Origin: Flavobacterium sp. UBA2787
GTDB taxonomy: Bacteria; Bacteroidota; Bacteroidia; Flavobacteriales; Flavobacteriaceae
Assembly (NCBI GenBank): GCA_002352205.1
Contig: DEHZ01000003.1
Span: 113,961 to 177,960, forward strand
Direction: 5' to 3'
Length of the DNA: 64,000 nucleotides
In this document: in pieces, positions 33,204 through 41,646 of the stretch
Position numbering within the stretch: the stretch's first letter is position 1
Layout: each line of letters opens with the position of its first letter
Program-made: the position numbers and the translations under genes
The notes under the pieces: generated by a model
Told to the model about the DNA's origin: nothing
The model's input: the letters and a program-made list of their open reading frames with translations, nothing else
Database searches by the model: none

Positions 33204-34604
33204 ATGAAAAGAATTTTGCCAATTTTACTGTTTTTATCCGCTATTTCTTGGTCGCAAAATAGTGCATCGGATTCTATTTTGACGTTGGATGCTTATTTGG
33301 GTTATGTCAAGCAATTTCATCCGTTGGTCAAGCAAGCCAACTTAGAAGTGAGTCAAGCTCAAGCCGGAATTATTGCAGCTCGTGGTGGATTTGATCCAAA
33401 AATTGAAGTGGACTATGAAAATAAACAATTCAAATCAACGGAATATTATGACTTATTAAATGCGACGTTTAAAATTCCAACTTGGTACGGAATTGAAATT
33501 AAAGCCGGTTTTGATCAAATGGAAGGTGTGTATTTGAATCCGCAAAATACTGTACCTCCAAATGGATTGGCGATGGCAGGAATTTCTATTCCGATTGGTC
33601 AAGGTTTGCTCATTAATAACCGAATGGCCGATTTGAGAAAAGCTAAAATTTATGCCAATTTATCACAAGCCGAAAGAGATTTGGAAGTAGCCAACGTGCT
33701 TTATGCAGCAGCAAACGGCTATTTTAATTGGTATAGAAGTTATAATGAATACAAATTATATGAAACTTTTTTAACGAATGCGGAAGTGCGTTTTAATGGA
33801 ATTAAAGGATTAATTACTGCCGGAGATCGACCAGCCATTGATAGCATTGAAGCCGGAATTTTGATTAAATCCCGAAAATTAAATTTAGAGCAATCACGGT
33901 TAAAATTACTAAAATCGAAATTGGAATTGTCAAATTTTTTATGGTTTGAAAATAATCTTCCGTTAGAATTACAAGATGGTATTTCGCCGGAAACAGAATT
34001 AGAAAAAAAGGTTGAAAATACATTAAAAACAAACGGTTTATTGTTAGCCGATATTGATTTTCAAAATCATCCAAAAATTAGATCATTACAAAATAAAGTT
34101 TCAATTCTAGAGGTTGATAAACGATTGAAAGGCGATTTATTGAAACCAACCATCAATTTGAATTACAATTATTTATCGGAACCGGAATTTGTGAGGGATT
34201 TTAATACTGTGAATTATAAGTATGGCATAAATTTTAGTTTTCCTTTGTTTTTGAGAAAAGAAAGAGGAAATTTTAAAATTGCCAAATTGAAATTGCAAGA
34301 CGCTGAATTAGATTTGAAATTTGAAGATCAAGTACTCAGAAACAAAATCGATTATCAATTGGAAGAAATCAGTTCACTGAAAAATCAAATTGAAATTGCG
34401 AATGAATTGGTTGATGATTTTAATACGATGCTCGATGCCGAAGAAAGAATGTTTTTTTATGGAGAAAGTTCGTTGTTTTTAATTAATTCCAGAGAAAACA
34501 GTTTGCTAAGCACAAGTTTACAACAAATTGAAACCGAATTTCGATTTTTTGCTGCCAATGCCGATTTGTTTAAGTTGATTGCTAATCCGCAGTTTAATGA
34601 ATAA
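33204..34604 (+). CDS. TolC-family outer-membrane efflux protein
   Basis: A 466-residue outer-membrane channel subunit. A signal peptide (ending AISWSQ) precedes two repeats of the OEP domain with long helices (KQANLEVSQAQAGIIAARGG, SFPLFLRKERGNFKIAKLKL). It completes the tripartite exporter. The frame begins with TTG at 33201, but the adjoining ATG at 33204 is the better start. The gene ends 7 bases before a perfect inverted repeat and is convergent with the CoA-transferase gene. Confidence 0.9.
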   Translation: MKRILPILLFLSAISWSQNSASDSILTLDAYLGYVKQFHPLVKQANLEVSQAQAGIIAARGGFDPKIEVDYENKQFKSTEYYDLLNATFKIPTWYGIEIKAGFDQMEGVYLNPQNTVPPNGLAMAGISIPIGQGLLINNRMADLRKAKIYANLSQAERDLEVANVLYAAANGYFNWYRSYNEYKLYETFLTNAEVRFNGIKGLITAGDRPAIDSIEAGILIKSRKLNLEQSRLKLLKSKLELSNFLWFENNLPLELQDGISPETELEKKVENTLKTNGLLLADIDFQNHPKIRSLQNKVSILEVDKRLKGDLLKPTINLNYNYLSEPEFVRDFNTVNYKYGINFSFPLFLRKERGNFKIAKLKLQDAELDLKFEDQVLRNKIDYQLEEISSLKNQIEIANELVDDFNTMLDAEERMFFYGESSLFLINSRENSLLSTSLQQIETEFRFFAANADLFKLIANPQFNE

Positions 34605-34610
34605 ACAATT

Positions 34611-34643
34611 AAACCTGACAGGTTTTAAAAACCTGTCAGGTTT
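34611..34643. terminator. Perfect inverted repeat between convergent genes
   Basis: AAACCTGACAGGT and ACCTGTCAGGTTT are exact 13-base arms around a TTTAAAA loop; each arm is itself nearly palindromic. It sits between two convergent stops and can act as a bidirectional terminator, although the same word is common in Bacteroidota genomes and may be a dispersed repeat. Confidence 0.7.
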
Positions 34644-34647
34644 ACTA

Positions 34648-35934
34648 TCAACAAATCATTTTTTTAATATCCATCATTTCATAATACGCTTTATCAATCC
34701 ATTCACGGTGATTTGGATGGGCAATTTTGACCATTTCTGCCACGCGTTGTTTGAGTGTTTTTCCGTAAAGGTTTGCGATTCCGTATTCTGTGATGATGTA
34801 TTGAACGTGTGAACGCGTGGTGACAACACCTGCTCCTTGTTTTAAAAACGGTACAATTCTACTTTCGCCTCGTTTGGTTTGGGATGGAAGTGCAATAATT
34901 GCTTTTCCACCATCACTCAATGAAGCTCCTCGCATAAAATCCATTTGGCCTCCTACTCCGGAATACATTTTTCCTCCGATGGAATCGGCACAAACTTGTC
35001 CGGTTACATCAACTTCGATGGCGGAATTGATGGCAACCATTTTTGGATTTTTACGAATTCGTGCCGTATCATTCACGGCTGAAGATTCTTTCATTTCAAT
35101 GAATGAATTGTCATCTACAAAGTCATAAAGTCGTTTGGAACCCATTAAAAAAGTAGCTAAAACACGACCGCGAGTTGTTCCTTTGTAGTTGCAATTGATG
35201 ACATCATTTTCGATCAAATCGATCACGCCATCCGAAAACATTTCGGTATGTAATCCTAAATCTTTATGGTTGGTTAATTTGCTTAAAGCGGCGTTCGGAA
35301 TGGACCCAATTCCCATTTGGAGTGTGCTTTTATCTTCGATAAGTGATGCGACAAATTCTCCTATTTTTTCTTCTATTGGAGTGAAGGGTTCGATGTGATG
35401 AGGGTAAATTGGCACGTTAACATCTACTAAATAATCAATTTCTGATTCGTGTAGAATTCCGTCGCCAAAAGTTCGTGGCATATTTGGGTTGACTTGTGCT
35501 ACCACAATTTTTGCGTTTTCAATGGCTGCTATGGAAGCTTCTATGGAAACTCCGAGCGAACAATATCCGTGCTTATCCGGTGGCGACACATGTATGAAAA
35601 CAACATCCAACGGTAACACATTCTTTCGAAACAAATTGGGTAATTCACTCAGAAAAACCGGTGTATAAGAACCGTTTCCGGCTTTGAGTGTATGACGAAC
35701 ATTGGCTCCGATGAAAAAAGAATTGACGTGAAAACTTGCTGCTAATTCCGGATTGGCATACGGTGCTTCGCCTTCGGTGTGAAGGTGACAAATTTCTACA
35801 TTTTTTAGTTCGGATGCTCGTTGGGTTAAAGCTTTGGTTAAAACGGTGGGTGAAGCAGCAGCAGCCTGAACGTAAACCCTATCGCCTGATTTTACTACTT
35901 GAACTGCTTGTTCTGCGGTAACATATTTGCTCAT
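34648..35934 (-). CDS. Acetyl-CoA hydrolase/transferase (4-hydroxybutyrate CoA-transferase type)
   Basis: A 428-residue CoA-transferase family I enzyme that moves CoA between acyl groups, likely acetyl-CoA with a carboxylic acid. QMGIGSIPNAAL is the CoA-binding loop, and the catalytic Glu is in LHTEMFSDGVIDLI; the C-terminal domain has GVGGQMDFMRGASLSDGGKA and HVQYIITEYGIANLYGKT. Length fits the family. It stands alone, with a TATCTTTG promoter at 35952-35959. Substrate specificity is not decided by sequence. Confidence 0.9.
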   Translation of the reverse strand: MSKYVTAEQAVQVVKSGDRVYVQAAAASPTVLTKALTQRASELKNVEICHLHTEGEAPYANPELAASFHVNSFFIGANVRHTLKAGNGSYTPVFLSELPNLFRKNVLPLDVVFIHVSPPDKHGYCSLGVSIEASIAAIENAKIVVAQVNPNMPRTFGDGILHESEIDYLVDVNVPIYPHHIEPFTPIEEKIGEFVASLIEDKSTLQMGIGSIPNAALSKLTNHKDLGLHTEMFSDGVIDLIENDVINCNYKGTTRGRVLATFLMGSKRLYDFVDDNSFIEMKESSAVNDTARIRKNPKMVAINSAIEVDVTGQVCADSIGGKMYSGVGGQMDFMRGASLSDGGKAIIALPSQTKRGESRIVPFLKQGAGVVTTRSHVQYIITEYGIANLYGKTLKQRVAEMVKIAHPNHREWIDKAYYEMMDIKKMIC

Positions 35935-35951
35935 ATTTCCTAAATTTTGAA

Positions 35952-35959
35952 CAAAGATA
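35952..35959 (-). promoter_or_regulatory. -7 promoter element for the CoA-transferase
   Basis: TATCTTTG on the minus strand, 17 bases before the ATG at 35934. Confidence 0.6.
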
Positions 35960-36010
35960 AGGGTGAAAAACTGTTTAAAACCTGATATTTCTCATTGTTT
36001 TTGGGATTTC

Positions 36011-36154
36011 TAGCCCCGATAGTAGTGTAAAGCCTTTTGCAGGATTGTTGCAGTTTTTCTTGGCAAAAAAAAGCGACCAACGGAAGCTCTTTTTTTGCCT
36101 TAGAAAAACGCAACAAGACAAAAAAGCTTGGAACGGATAGCGGGATTTTGCTTC
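36011..36154 (+). repeat. Interspersed palindromic repeat, copy B
   Basis: The reference copy. It starts TAGCCCCGATAG and ends GGATAGCGGGATTTTGCTTC. The core GGCAAAAAAAAGCGACC / GGAAGCTCTTTTTTTGCC is an inverted repeat, and TTGTTGC...GCAACAA plus AAGCCTTTTG / CAAAAAAGCTT form an outer stem. It lies between divergent promoters and contains no plausible gene. Confidence 0.85.
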
Positions 36155-36177
36155 TTAAAAAAAATGATAAATTTGTT

Positions 36178-36185
36178 TACCTTTG
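36178..36185 (+). promoter_or_regulatory. -7 promoter element for map
   Basis: TACCTTTG, 18 bases before the ATG at 36204. Confidence 0.6.
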
Positions 36186-36203
36186 CCTCTTTAAATTTTG
36201 ATT

Positions 36204-37016
36204 ATGATTATTCCGAAAACCCGAGAAGAAATTGAGTTGATGCGAGAGAGTTCGCTACTGGTTTCGAAAACGCTTGGTATGATAGCAAAGGAGATTAAGC
36301 CTGGTGTAACAACGCTTTATTTAGATAAATTGGCGGAAGAATTTATTCGTGACCACGGTGGCGTTCCTGCGTTTTTGGGCTTGTATGATTTTCCGAATTC
36401 GTTGTGTATGAGTCCGAATGCTCAGGTGGTTCACGGGATTCCGAACAATAAACCGTTGGAAAGTGGCGATGTGATTTCGGTGGATTGTGGTGTTTTGAAG
36501 AATGAATTTTATGGTGATCACGCGTATTCTTTTGAGATTGGCGAAGTGGCTCCTGAAACAAAAAGGTTATTGAAAATTACGAAGGAATCGTTGTATGTTG
36601 GCATTCGTCAGTTTAAGGCTGGCAATCGTGTGGAAGATGTGGGGAATGCGATTCAAACCTATTGTGAATCACATGGTTATAGTGTTGTGCGTGAATTAGT
36701 TGGTCACGGTTTAGGACGAAAAATGCACGAAGATCCGGAAATGCCAAATTATGGTAAACGCGGTCGCGGAAAATTGTTTGTAGAAGGTATGGTGGTTGCG
36801 ATTGAGCCGATGATTAATATGGGGACAAAAAACATTAAACAACTAAAAGACGGTTGGACGATTTTGACGGCAGATATGAAGCCAAGTGCTCATTTTGAAC
36901 ATAATGTGGCATTGATTGATGGGAAACCGGAGTTGCTTTCTACGTTTCAATATGTGTATGATGCGTTGGGGATTGTGAGTGATGAAGAGAAGGAGTTTAG
37001 GAGGAAAGCTTTATAA
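36204..37016 (+). CDS. map: Type I methionine aminopeptidase
   Basis: A 270-residue cytosolic metalloenzyme that removes the N-terminal methionine of new proteins. Metal ligands appear in order: Asp in SVDCGVLKNEFYGDHAYSFE, His in VGHGLGRKMHEDP, Glu in VVAIEPMINMG, and Glu/His in HFEHNVALID. Length matches type I enzymes without a zinc-finger extension. The frame can start at a TTG (36198), but the ATG at 36204 fits MIIPKTREEIELM. A GC-rich hairpin lies just past the stop. Confidence 0.94.
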   Translation: MIIPKTREEIELMRESSLLVSKTLGMIAKEIKPGVTTLYLDKLAEEFIRDHGGVPAFLGLYDFPNSLCMSPNAQVVHGIPNNKPLESGDVISVDCGVLKNEFYGDHAYSFEIGEVAPETKRLLKITKESLYVGIRQFKAGNRVEDVGNAIQTYCESHGYSVVRELVGHGLGRKMHEDPEMPNYGKRGRGKLFVEGMVVAIEPMINMGTKNIKQLKDGWTILTADMKPSAHFEHNVALIDGKPELLSTFQYVYDALGIVSDEEKEFRRKAL

Positions 37017-37028
37017 ACCTCCCCCCGA

Positions 37029-37047
37029 CCCCCTCCAAAGGAGGGGG
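37029..37047. repeat. GC-rich hairpin CCCCCTCC/GGAGGGGG
   Basis: Perfect 8-base arms with an AAA loop, in a very C- and G-rich 35-base island between map and the DUF3667 gene. The same word recurs in flavobacterial genomes as a dispersed element; it may double as a terminator. Confidence 0.65.
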
Positions 37048-37106
37048 AGACTAGACGTTGAAATTTCTGCTTTCATGGCATTTAATTGAAATAAAACATT
37101 CAACTT

Positions 37107-37895
37107 ATGAATTGTAAAACGTGTGATTATTCCATCGATCCTAATGCAAGATATTGCCCTAATTGCGGTGCTAAAATAGTTGATGAAAGACTTTCTTTGA
37201 AAGGAACTTGGGAGGAATTTATCGGTCCGTTTTTTAGTTGGGATAATAATTTTTGGAGAACCTTTTTTGGGATGTTCAAAAATCCGAAGGATGTTTTGGA
37301 GGCTTATATTAGTGGGGCGAGAAAAAAATATTTTCACCCCTTTTCTTATATTATTTTGTATGCAACGGTAGCTGTTTTTTTCTATAAATTCTTTCCGATG
37401 GAATCTATCATGGAATATTCTGAAGGAATTTCTGACGGGGTTTCTAATAGCACAAAAAATGGTGCTAAAGCTCCAAAGATTGACATGAAACCTTTTATGG
37501 AGGCTATGATGAACTATTACAACTTTTTGATTTTGTTACTTATGCCTATTTATGCACTTACAAGTTACATAGTTTATCATAAAAGAGGTCATAATTTCTT
37601 TGAACATTTGGTTTTCAATAGCTACATTCAAACAAATCTAGGTTTTATATCGTTGGTTTTACAAGTACTATTGGTTAGCATATTAGGGATGACTTTTCAA
37701 AGTTATGCTACTCTATTTATGATCGTATTTGTATTTTATACAGTATACATTTTAAAGAAATTGTACAATCAAAATTTAAAACAAACCATTTTTTCAGGCA
37801 TTAAATATGTCCTTTTATTTTTTGGATTGTATTTAGGAGTAATGACCATCTTCTCATTTCTTTTTGTCATAATCTTCTTTCTAACTAAGATGTAA
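37107..37895 (+). CDS. DUF3667 membrane protein with zinc ribbon
   Basis: A 262-residue protein. The N-terminus has a zinc ribbon, CKTCDYSIDPNARYCPNCG (two CxxC knuckles), then the DUF3667 block RLSLKGTWEEFIGPFFS and ARKKYFHPFSYIILYA. Four or five hydrophobic segments follow. Function of the family is unknown. Its stop overlaps the ATG of the downstream methyltransferase by one base (TAATG), so they are coupled. A longer paralogue is at 51480-52604. Confidence 0.85.
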   Translation: MNCKTCDYSIDPNARYCPNCGAKIVDERLSLKGTWEEFIGPFFSWDNNFWRTFFGMFKNPKDVLEAYISGARKKYFHPFSYIILYATVAVFFYKFFPMESIMEYSEGISDGVSNSTKNGAKAPKIDMKPFMEAMMNYYNFLILLLMPIYALTSYIVYHKRGHNFFEHLVFNSYIQTNLGFISLVLQVLLVSILGMTFQSYATLFMIVFVFYTVYILKKLYNQNLKQTIFSGIKYVLLFFGLYLGVMTIFSFLFVIIFFLTKM

Positions 37896-38659
37896 TGAAA
37901 AAAGTTTTTAAGCTTATATTAAATACTATTCCGCGACCCATTCTTATTCGGTTAAGTTATGTGGCAAGACCAATCTTAGAATTTTTATTGAAAGGAAGTC
38001 GGTTTACAGATCCAATTGATGGAAAAAGTTTCAAGATGTTTTTACCATACGGTTATGGAAAACAACGCAATAATGTTTTGTCTCCGAGTACACTTTCGTT
38101 GGAAAGACATCGGTTGTTATGGTTGTATTTGAATAATGAAACCGATTTTTTTACAGCCCCAAAAAAAGTGTTACATTTTGCACCTGAACAAGCGTTTTAC
38201 AAGCGTTTTAGGAATCAAAAGAATTTAGATTATACGACTACTGATTTATTTTCGCCTTTGGCAGATGTGAAAGCGGATATTTGCAATCTTCCGTTTAAAG
38301 ATGATTCGTATGATGTGATTTTGTGCAACCACGTTTTGGAGCACATTCCGGATGACACAAAAGCAATACAGGAATTGTACCGAGTTTTAAAACCGGGTGG
38401 GATGGGGATTTTTCAAATTCCGCAAGATTTGTCGAGAGCTACCACTTTTTCGGATGATTCAATTACAGATCAAAAAGAACGAGCAAAAATATTTGGTCAG
38501 TATGATCATGTTCGTGTATATGGCAGAGATTATTTTGACAAATTGAGAAGCATTGGTTTTAGAGTTGTTGAAGAAGATTATACTTCCAAAATTTCACCTG
38601 ATTTGGTGGAGAAATATTGTTTGGCAAAAGGGGAAATTATTCCGGTTTGTTTTAAATAA
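37895..38659 (+). CDS. Class I SAM-dependent methyltransferase
   Basis: A 254-residue enzyme of the Methyltransf_11 type. The SAM-binding strand is KVLHFAPEQAFYKRFRN followed by DYTTTDLFSPLADVKADICN; the acidic and post-I motifs are DSYDVILCNHVLEHIPDD, and LYRVLKPGGMGIFQIP follows. The first glycine-rich motif is unusual (HFAPEQ instead of GxGxG). The N-terminus is basic and could lie against the membrane. It is translationally coupled to a DUF3667 membrane protein; substrate unknown. Confidence 0.88.
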   Translation: MKKVFKLILNTIPRPILIRLSYVARPILEFLLKGSRFTDPIDGKSFKMFLPYGYGKQRNNVLSPSTLSLERHRLLWLYLNNETDFFTAPKKVLHFAPEQAFYKRFRNQKNLDYTTTDLFSPLADVKADICNLPFKDDSYDVILCNHVLEHIPDDTKAIQELYRVLKPGGMGIFQIPQDLSRATTFSDDSITDQKERAKIFGQYDHVRVYGRDYFDKLRSIGFRVVEEDYTSKISPDLVEKYCLAKGEIIPVCFK

Positions 38660-38696
38660 TTTTTATTTATTTTATCATTTTCAATGATAAAAAAAA

Positions 38697-38716
38697 CCCA
38701 CGGTTGAAACCGTGGG
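38697..38716. terminator. Hairpin CCCACGGTT/AACCGTGGG between convergent genes
   Basis: Nine-base perfect arms between the methyltransferase and M16 peptidase stops, flanked by an A run on one side. Likely a bidirectional terminator; the motif is also a frequent dispersed word in this group. Confidence 0.7.
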
Positions 38717-38745
38717 CTAGTAAATAAAATCATATTATTAGTGTT

Positions 38746-41553
38746 TTATTCCTCCGGCATTAACATCGCCACAACCTTATCTTTTGAAAGGTATTTTTTA
38801 GCAACAGCCTGAATGTCTTTTGCAGTAACTGCATCTATTTTTTGTTCCACTTGTAAAATTTCATCTGCTGAAACTCCATAAGTAAATGAACGGGTTAGAT
38901 AAGACATCCAATAATTATTTTGCTTGATTTTTTCTTTGTAATCTAATTTTTCGGCTTCTTTGAACTTGTTTACATCTTTTTCTTCAGGACCATTTTCGAT
39001 AATTTTGTTTAATTCTCTCAAGGCTGATTGCGTTAATGTTTCTGCATTTTCAGGTCCACAAGGGAAATTAATTGTGAAATTATAGCTTCCGTTAGGCACT
39101 TTGTTCATGCTTCCTCTGGCATTTGCTCCATAAACACCACTTTCATTTTCACGAAGTTCTTCTATTAATTTAATGGTAAGAACTTCTCCGGCAGCTCTTA
39201 AAGCTAAAGCTTCTTTTGCATCATACTTACAATCGCCATAGAACATAATGTTAACTGTGCTTTTTGGATCTTTACCTTTTTTAACCACTTTTTTCAAGTC
39301 GCCTTTCAACATTCTGTAGCCTAAATCAACAGCTTTTTCAGTTGTTCCGTTGGAAGGCAATGAAGCTAAATATTGACTTGCAAATTCTTCTAATTTTTGA
39401 TCGTCAATGTTTCCAACAAAATAGAAATGGAAGTCGGCTGCATTGGCAAAACGCTCTTTGTATTTTTTATATGCTAATTCGTAATCTGTTTTTTCCCAAG
39501 CGGCATCATCTGGTAAAATTCCTTTGAAACGCGGGTTGTCTTGATTCAAATAAGTATATAATTCATTTTGAAAATGCATTGTTGGCATGGCTTTCATATT
39601 AGCCATAAAACCATTTTGTTTGATTTTATAACTTTCAAACGCTTCTTTATCCATATTCAAATCAGTAAAGTAAGCATAAACGGTTTGGAAAAGATATTCT
39701 AAATCTTTTGGTGCTGCTGAACCTCTAAAACCTTCTTGCGTTCCTCCTACATACGGATTAACTCTTGCAATTTTACCGGTCATGAATTTATTGATGTCAT
39801 TCAATTTCATTCCGGAGAAACCGGCCTCCGTAAGTCCGCCCATTGCCCATTGCACTTTTTCGTATTCTTCGTTACCAATTAAATTTGATCCTCCAAAACT
39901 TAGAGCTTCAAAAAGAACTTCGTCATTTTTAAAGTCTGTTTTTTTGTAGGTTACTTTAGCTCCGTTTGATAAAGTTAACGTTGTTGTTCCAATTTTATCG
40001 TTTGTTTCTTTTTTGGTAACAGAACCTTTTTTTACAGGGTTTCTAAGTAAACTTTCAGCAACAGCTTCATCAACATAGGCAGTGATAGAAGATTTATCAA
40101 CTTTAATTGAATTTAAAACTTCTTGTTCGGTTGGTTTAACCATACCTTCTTTTTCGGGTCCGGTTAAAATAATTACTCTATTATCTTCTTTAATGTAACC
40201 GCTAATCAACTTGTTGGTTTCTTCCACTGATATAGTTGGCAATAGTTTTTGCATGGTTTTAAAAGTCCACTCTATGCCTGGAACCGGATCATTTTGTAGA
40301 AAATTACCTTGGTATTCCCATACATAATTTTCTGATTCTGTTTTATCTCTTTCGTTGTATTGTTGTTCGATTTGCGATAAAAATTCAGTTTTAGCTCTTT
40401 CTAATTCACCAGCTGTAAAACCAAAAGCTTTTACTCTTTCATTTTCTTCAACTAGAATTTTTAAAGCTTCTAATTGCTTGTCTTGAGGTACCATCGCGAA
40501 AGATTGGAATGCTTTTTTTGTTTTAGCATACGTTCCTCCATAATACGAATAACCATAAGTGAAAGGTGGATTTGGTGAATTTCTCTTTTCTTCTAAACGA
40601 TTGTTTAGCATTGTAGCAAACAAACCGATAGTTAGTTCTTCCTTCATATCACCAATTGTTTTAACCACTTTTGGCTCATCATAATCTTTATAAAGCAATT
40701 GCACTTGAGTGAACGCCGCTTCGGGATCACTTTCTACTGCAACAAAAGTTTCTTTGTGATTTGGAACATCAAATTTAGTTCTTGGACGTTCTTTTTTAGG
40801 GTTTTTGTAAGGTGAAAAATGAGAAATAATCTTTTTCTCCATTTCAGCCACATCAATATCACCAACTACTATCACGCTCATCAAATTTGGTCTGTACCAA
40901 TCTTTGTAGAAATTAACCACTTTATCATAAGTAAAGTTTTCTAGAATTTCTTTTTGCCCAATAGGAAGACGTTTTGCATAATGTGAATTATACATCATTT
41001 TTGGCATAAATCGACCCATCATTCTCTTGTCTGCACCTAAACCAATTCTATATTCTTCTAAAACAACACCTCTTTCTTTGTCAATTTCTTCGGGAGTTAA
41101 CGTTGTATTAAAAGCCCAATCTTCAATGATTTGAAAACCTTTTTCCAATTTTTCAGGATCATCAGATGGAATTGGTAAAAAATAAACAGTTTCATCGAAA
41201 CTTGTGTAAGCATTCAAATGCTGACCAAACTTTACACCAATGCTTTGTAAATAATCTACTAATTCATTTTTTGGAAAGTTCTTAGTTCCGTTGAAACACA
41301 TATGCTCCATAAAGTGAGCTAAACCTTGTTGATCATCATTTTCAAGAATGGAACCTGCGTTGATGACAAGTCGCAAATCAACTTTGTTTTCAGGTTTCGC
41401 ATTCTTTTTAATGTAATACGTTAATCCGTTTTTTAATTTTCCGGTTTTCACTGAAGGATCCATCGGAATCGGACTGTCAAGTTTTAGTTCTTGAGCAAAA
41501 ACCAATGATGGTAATGCTAACAAAAACAAGAATAGTTTGTTTAGTTTTTTCAT
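38746..41553 (-). CDS. M16-family zinc metallopeptidase
   Basis: A 935-residue pitrilysin-like peptidase with a signal peptide (residues 1-20, ending LVFA). The inverted zinc motif HFMEH is at 80-84, with the more distal Glu near DKERGVVLEE. It has two M16 halves; the C-terminal half (from about 510) lacks the HxxEH motif, as in other two-domain members. It probably acts in the periplasm on peptides. It stands alone on the minus strand. Confidence 0.92.
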   Translation of the reverse strand: MKKLNKLFLFLLALPSLVFAQELKLDSPIPMDPSVKTGKLKNGLTYYIKKNAKPENKVDLRLVINAGSILENDDQQGLAHFMEHMCFNGTKNFPKNELVDYLQSIGVKFGQHLNAYTSFDETVYFLPIPSDDPEKLEKGFQIIEDWAFNTTLTPEEIDKERGVVLEEYRIGLGADKRMMGRFMPKMMYNSHYAKRLPIGQKEILENFTYDKVVNFYKDWYRPNLMSVIVVGDIDVAEMEKKIISHFSPYKNPKKERPRTKFDVPNHKETFVAVESDPEAAFTQVQLLYKDYDEPKVVKTIGDMKEELTIGLFATMLNNRLEEKRNSPNPPFTYGYSYYGGTYAKTKKAFQSFAMVPQDKQLEALKILVEENERVKAFGFTAGELERAKTEFLSQIEQQYNERDKTESENYVWEYQGNFLQNDPVPGIEWTFKTMQKLLPTISVEETNKLISGYIKEDNRVIILTGPEKEGMVKPTEQEVLNSIKVDKSSITAYVDEAVAESLLRNPVKKGSVTKKETNDKIGTTTLTLSNGAKVTYKKTDFKNDEVLFEALSFGGSNLIGNEEYEKVQWAMGGLTEAGFSGMKLNDINKFMTGKIARVNPYVGGTQEGFRGSAAPKDLEYLFQTVYAYFTDLNMDKEAFESYKIKQNGFMANMKAMPTMHFQNELYTYLNQDNPRFKGILPDDAAWEKTDYELAYKKYKERFANAADFHFYFVGNIDDQKLEEFASQYLASLPSNGTTEKAVDLGYRMLKGDLKKVVKKGKDPKSTVNIMFYGDCKYDAKEALALRAAGEVLTIKLIEELRENESGVYGANARGSMNKVPNGSYNFTINFPCGPENAETLTQSALRELNKIIENGPEEKDVNKFKEAEKLDYKEKIKQNNYWMSYLTRSFTYGVSADEILQVEQKIDAVTAKDIQAVAKKYLSKDKVVAMLMPEE

Positions 41554-41646
41554 ATAAAAATATTTAATGGTTTGTAAATCTAAATGTATAACTTCAAATG
41601 TTAAAACTTATTATATTTTCTTTAACGAAAAAACCTACTTTTAGAA

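Noticed and set aside
34611-34643. Inverted repeat as an insertion sequence end
   Set aside because: No second end, target duplication or transposase nearby; position between convergent stops fits a terminator.
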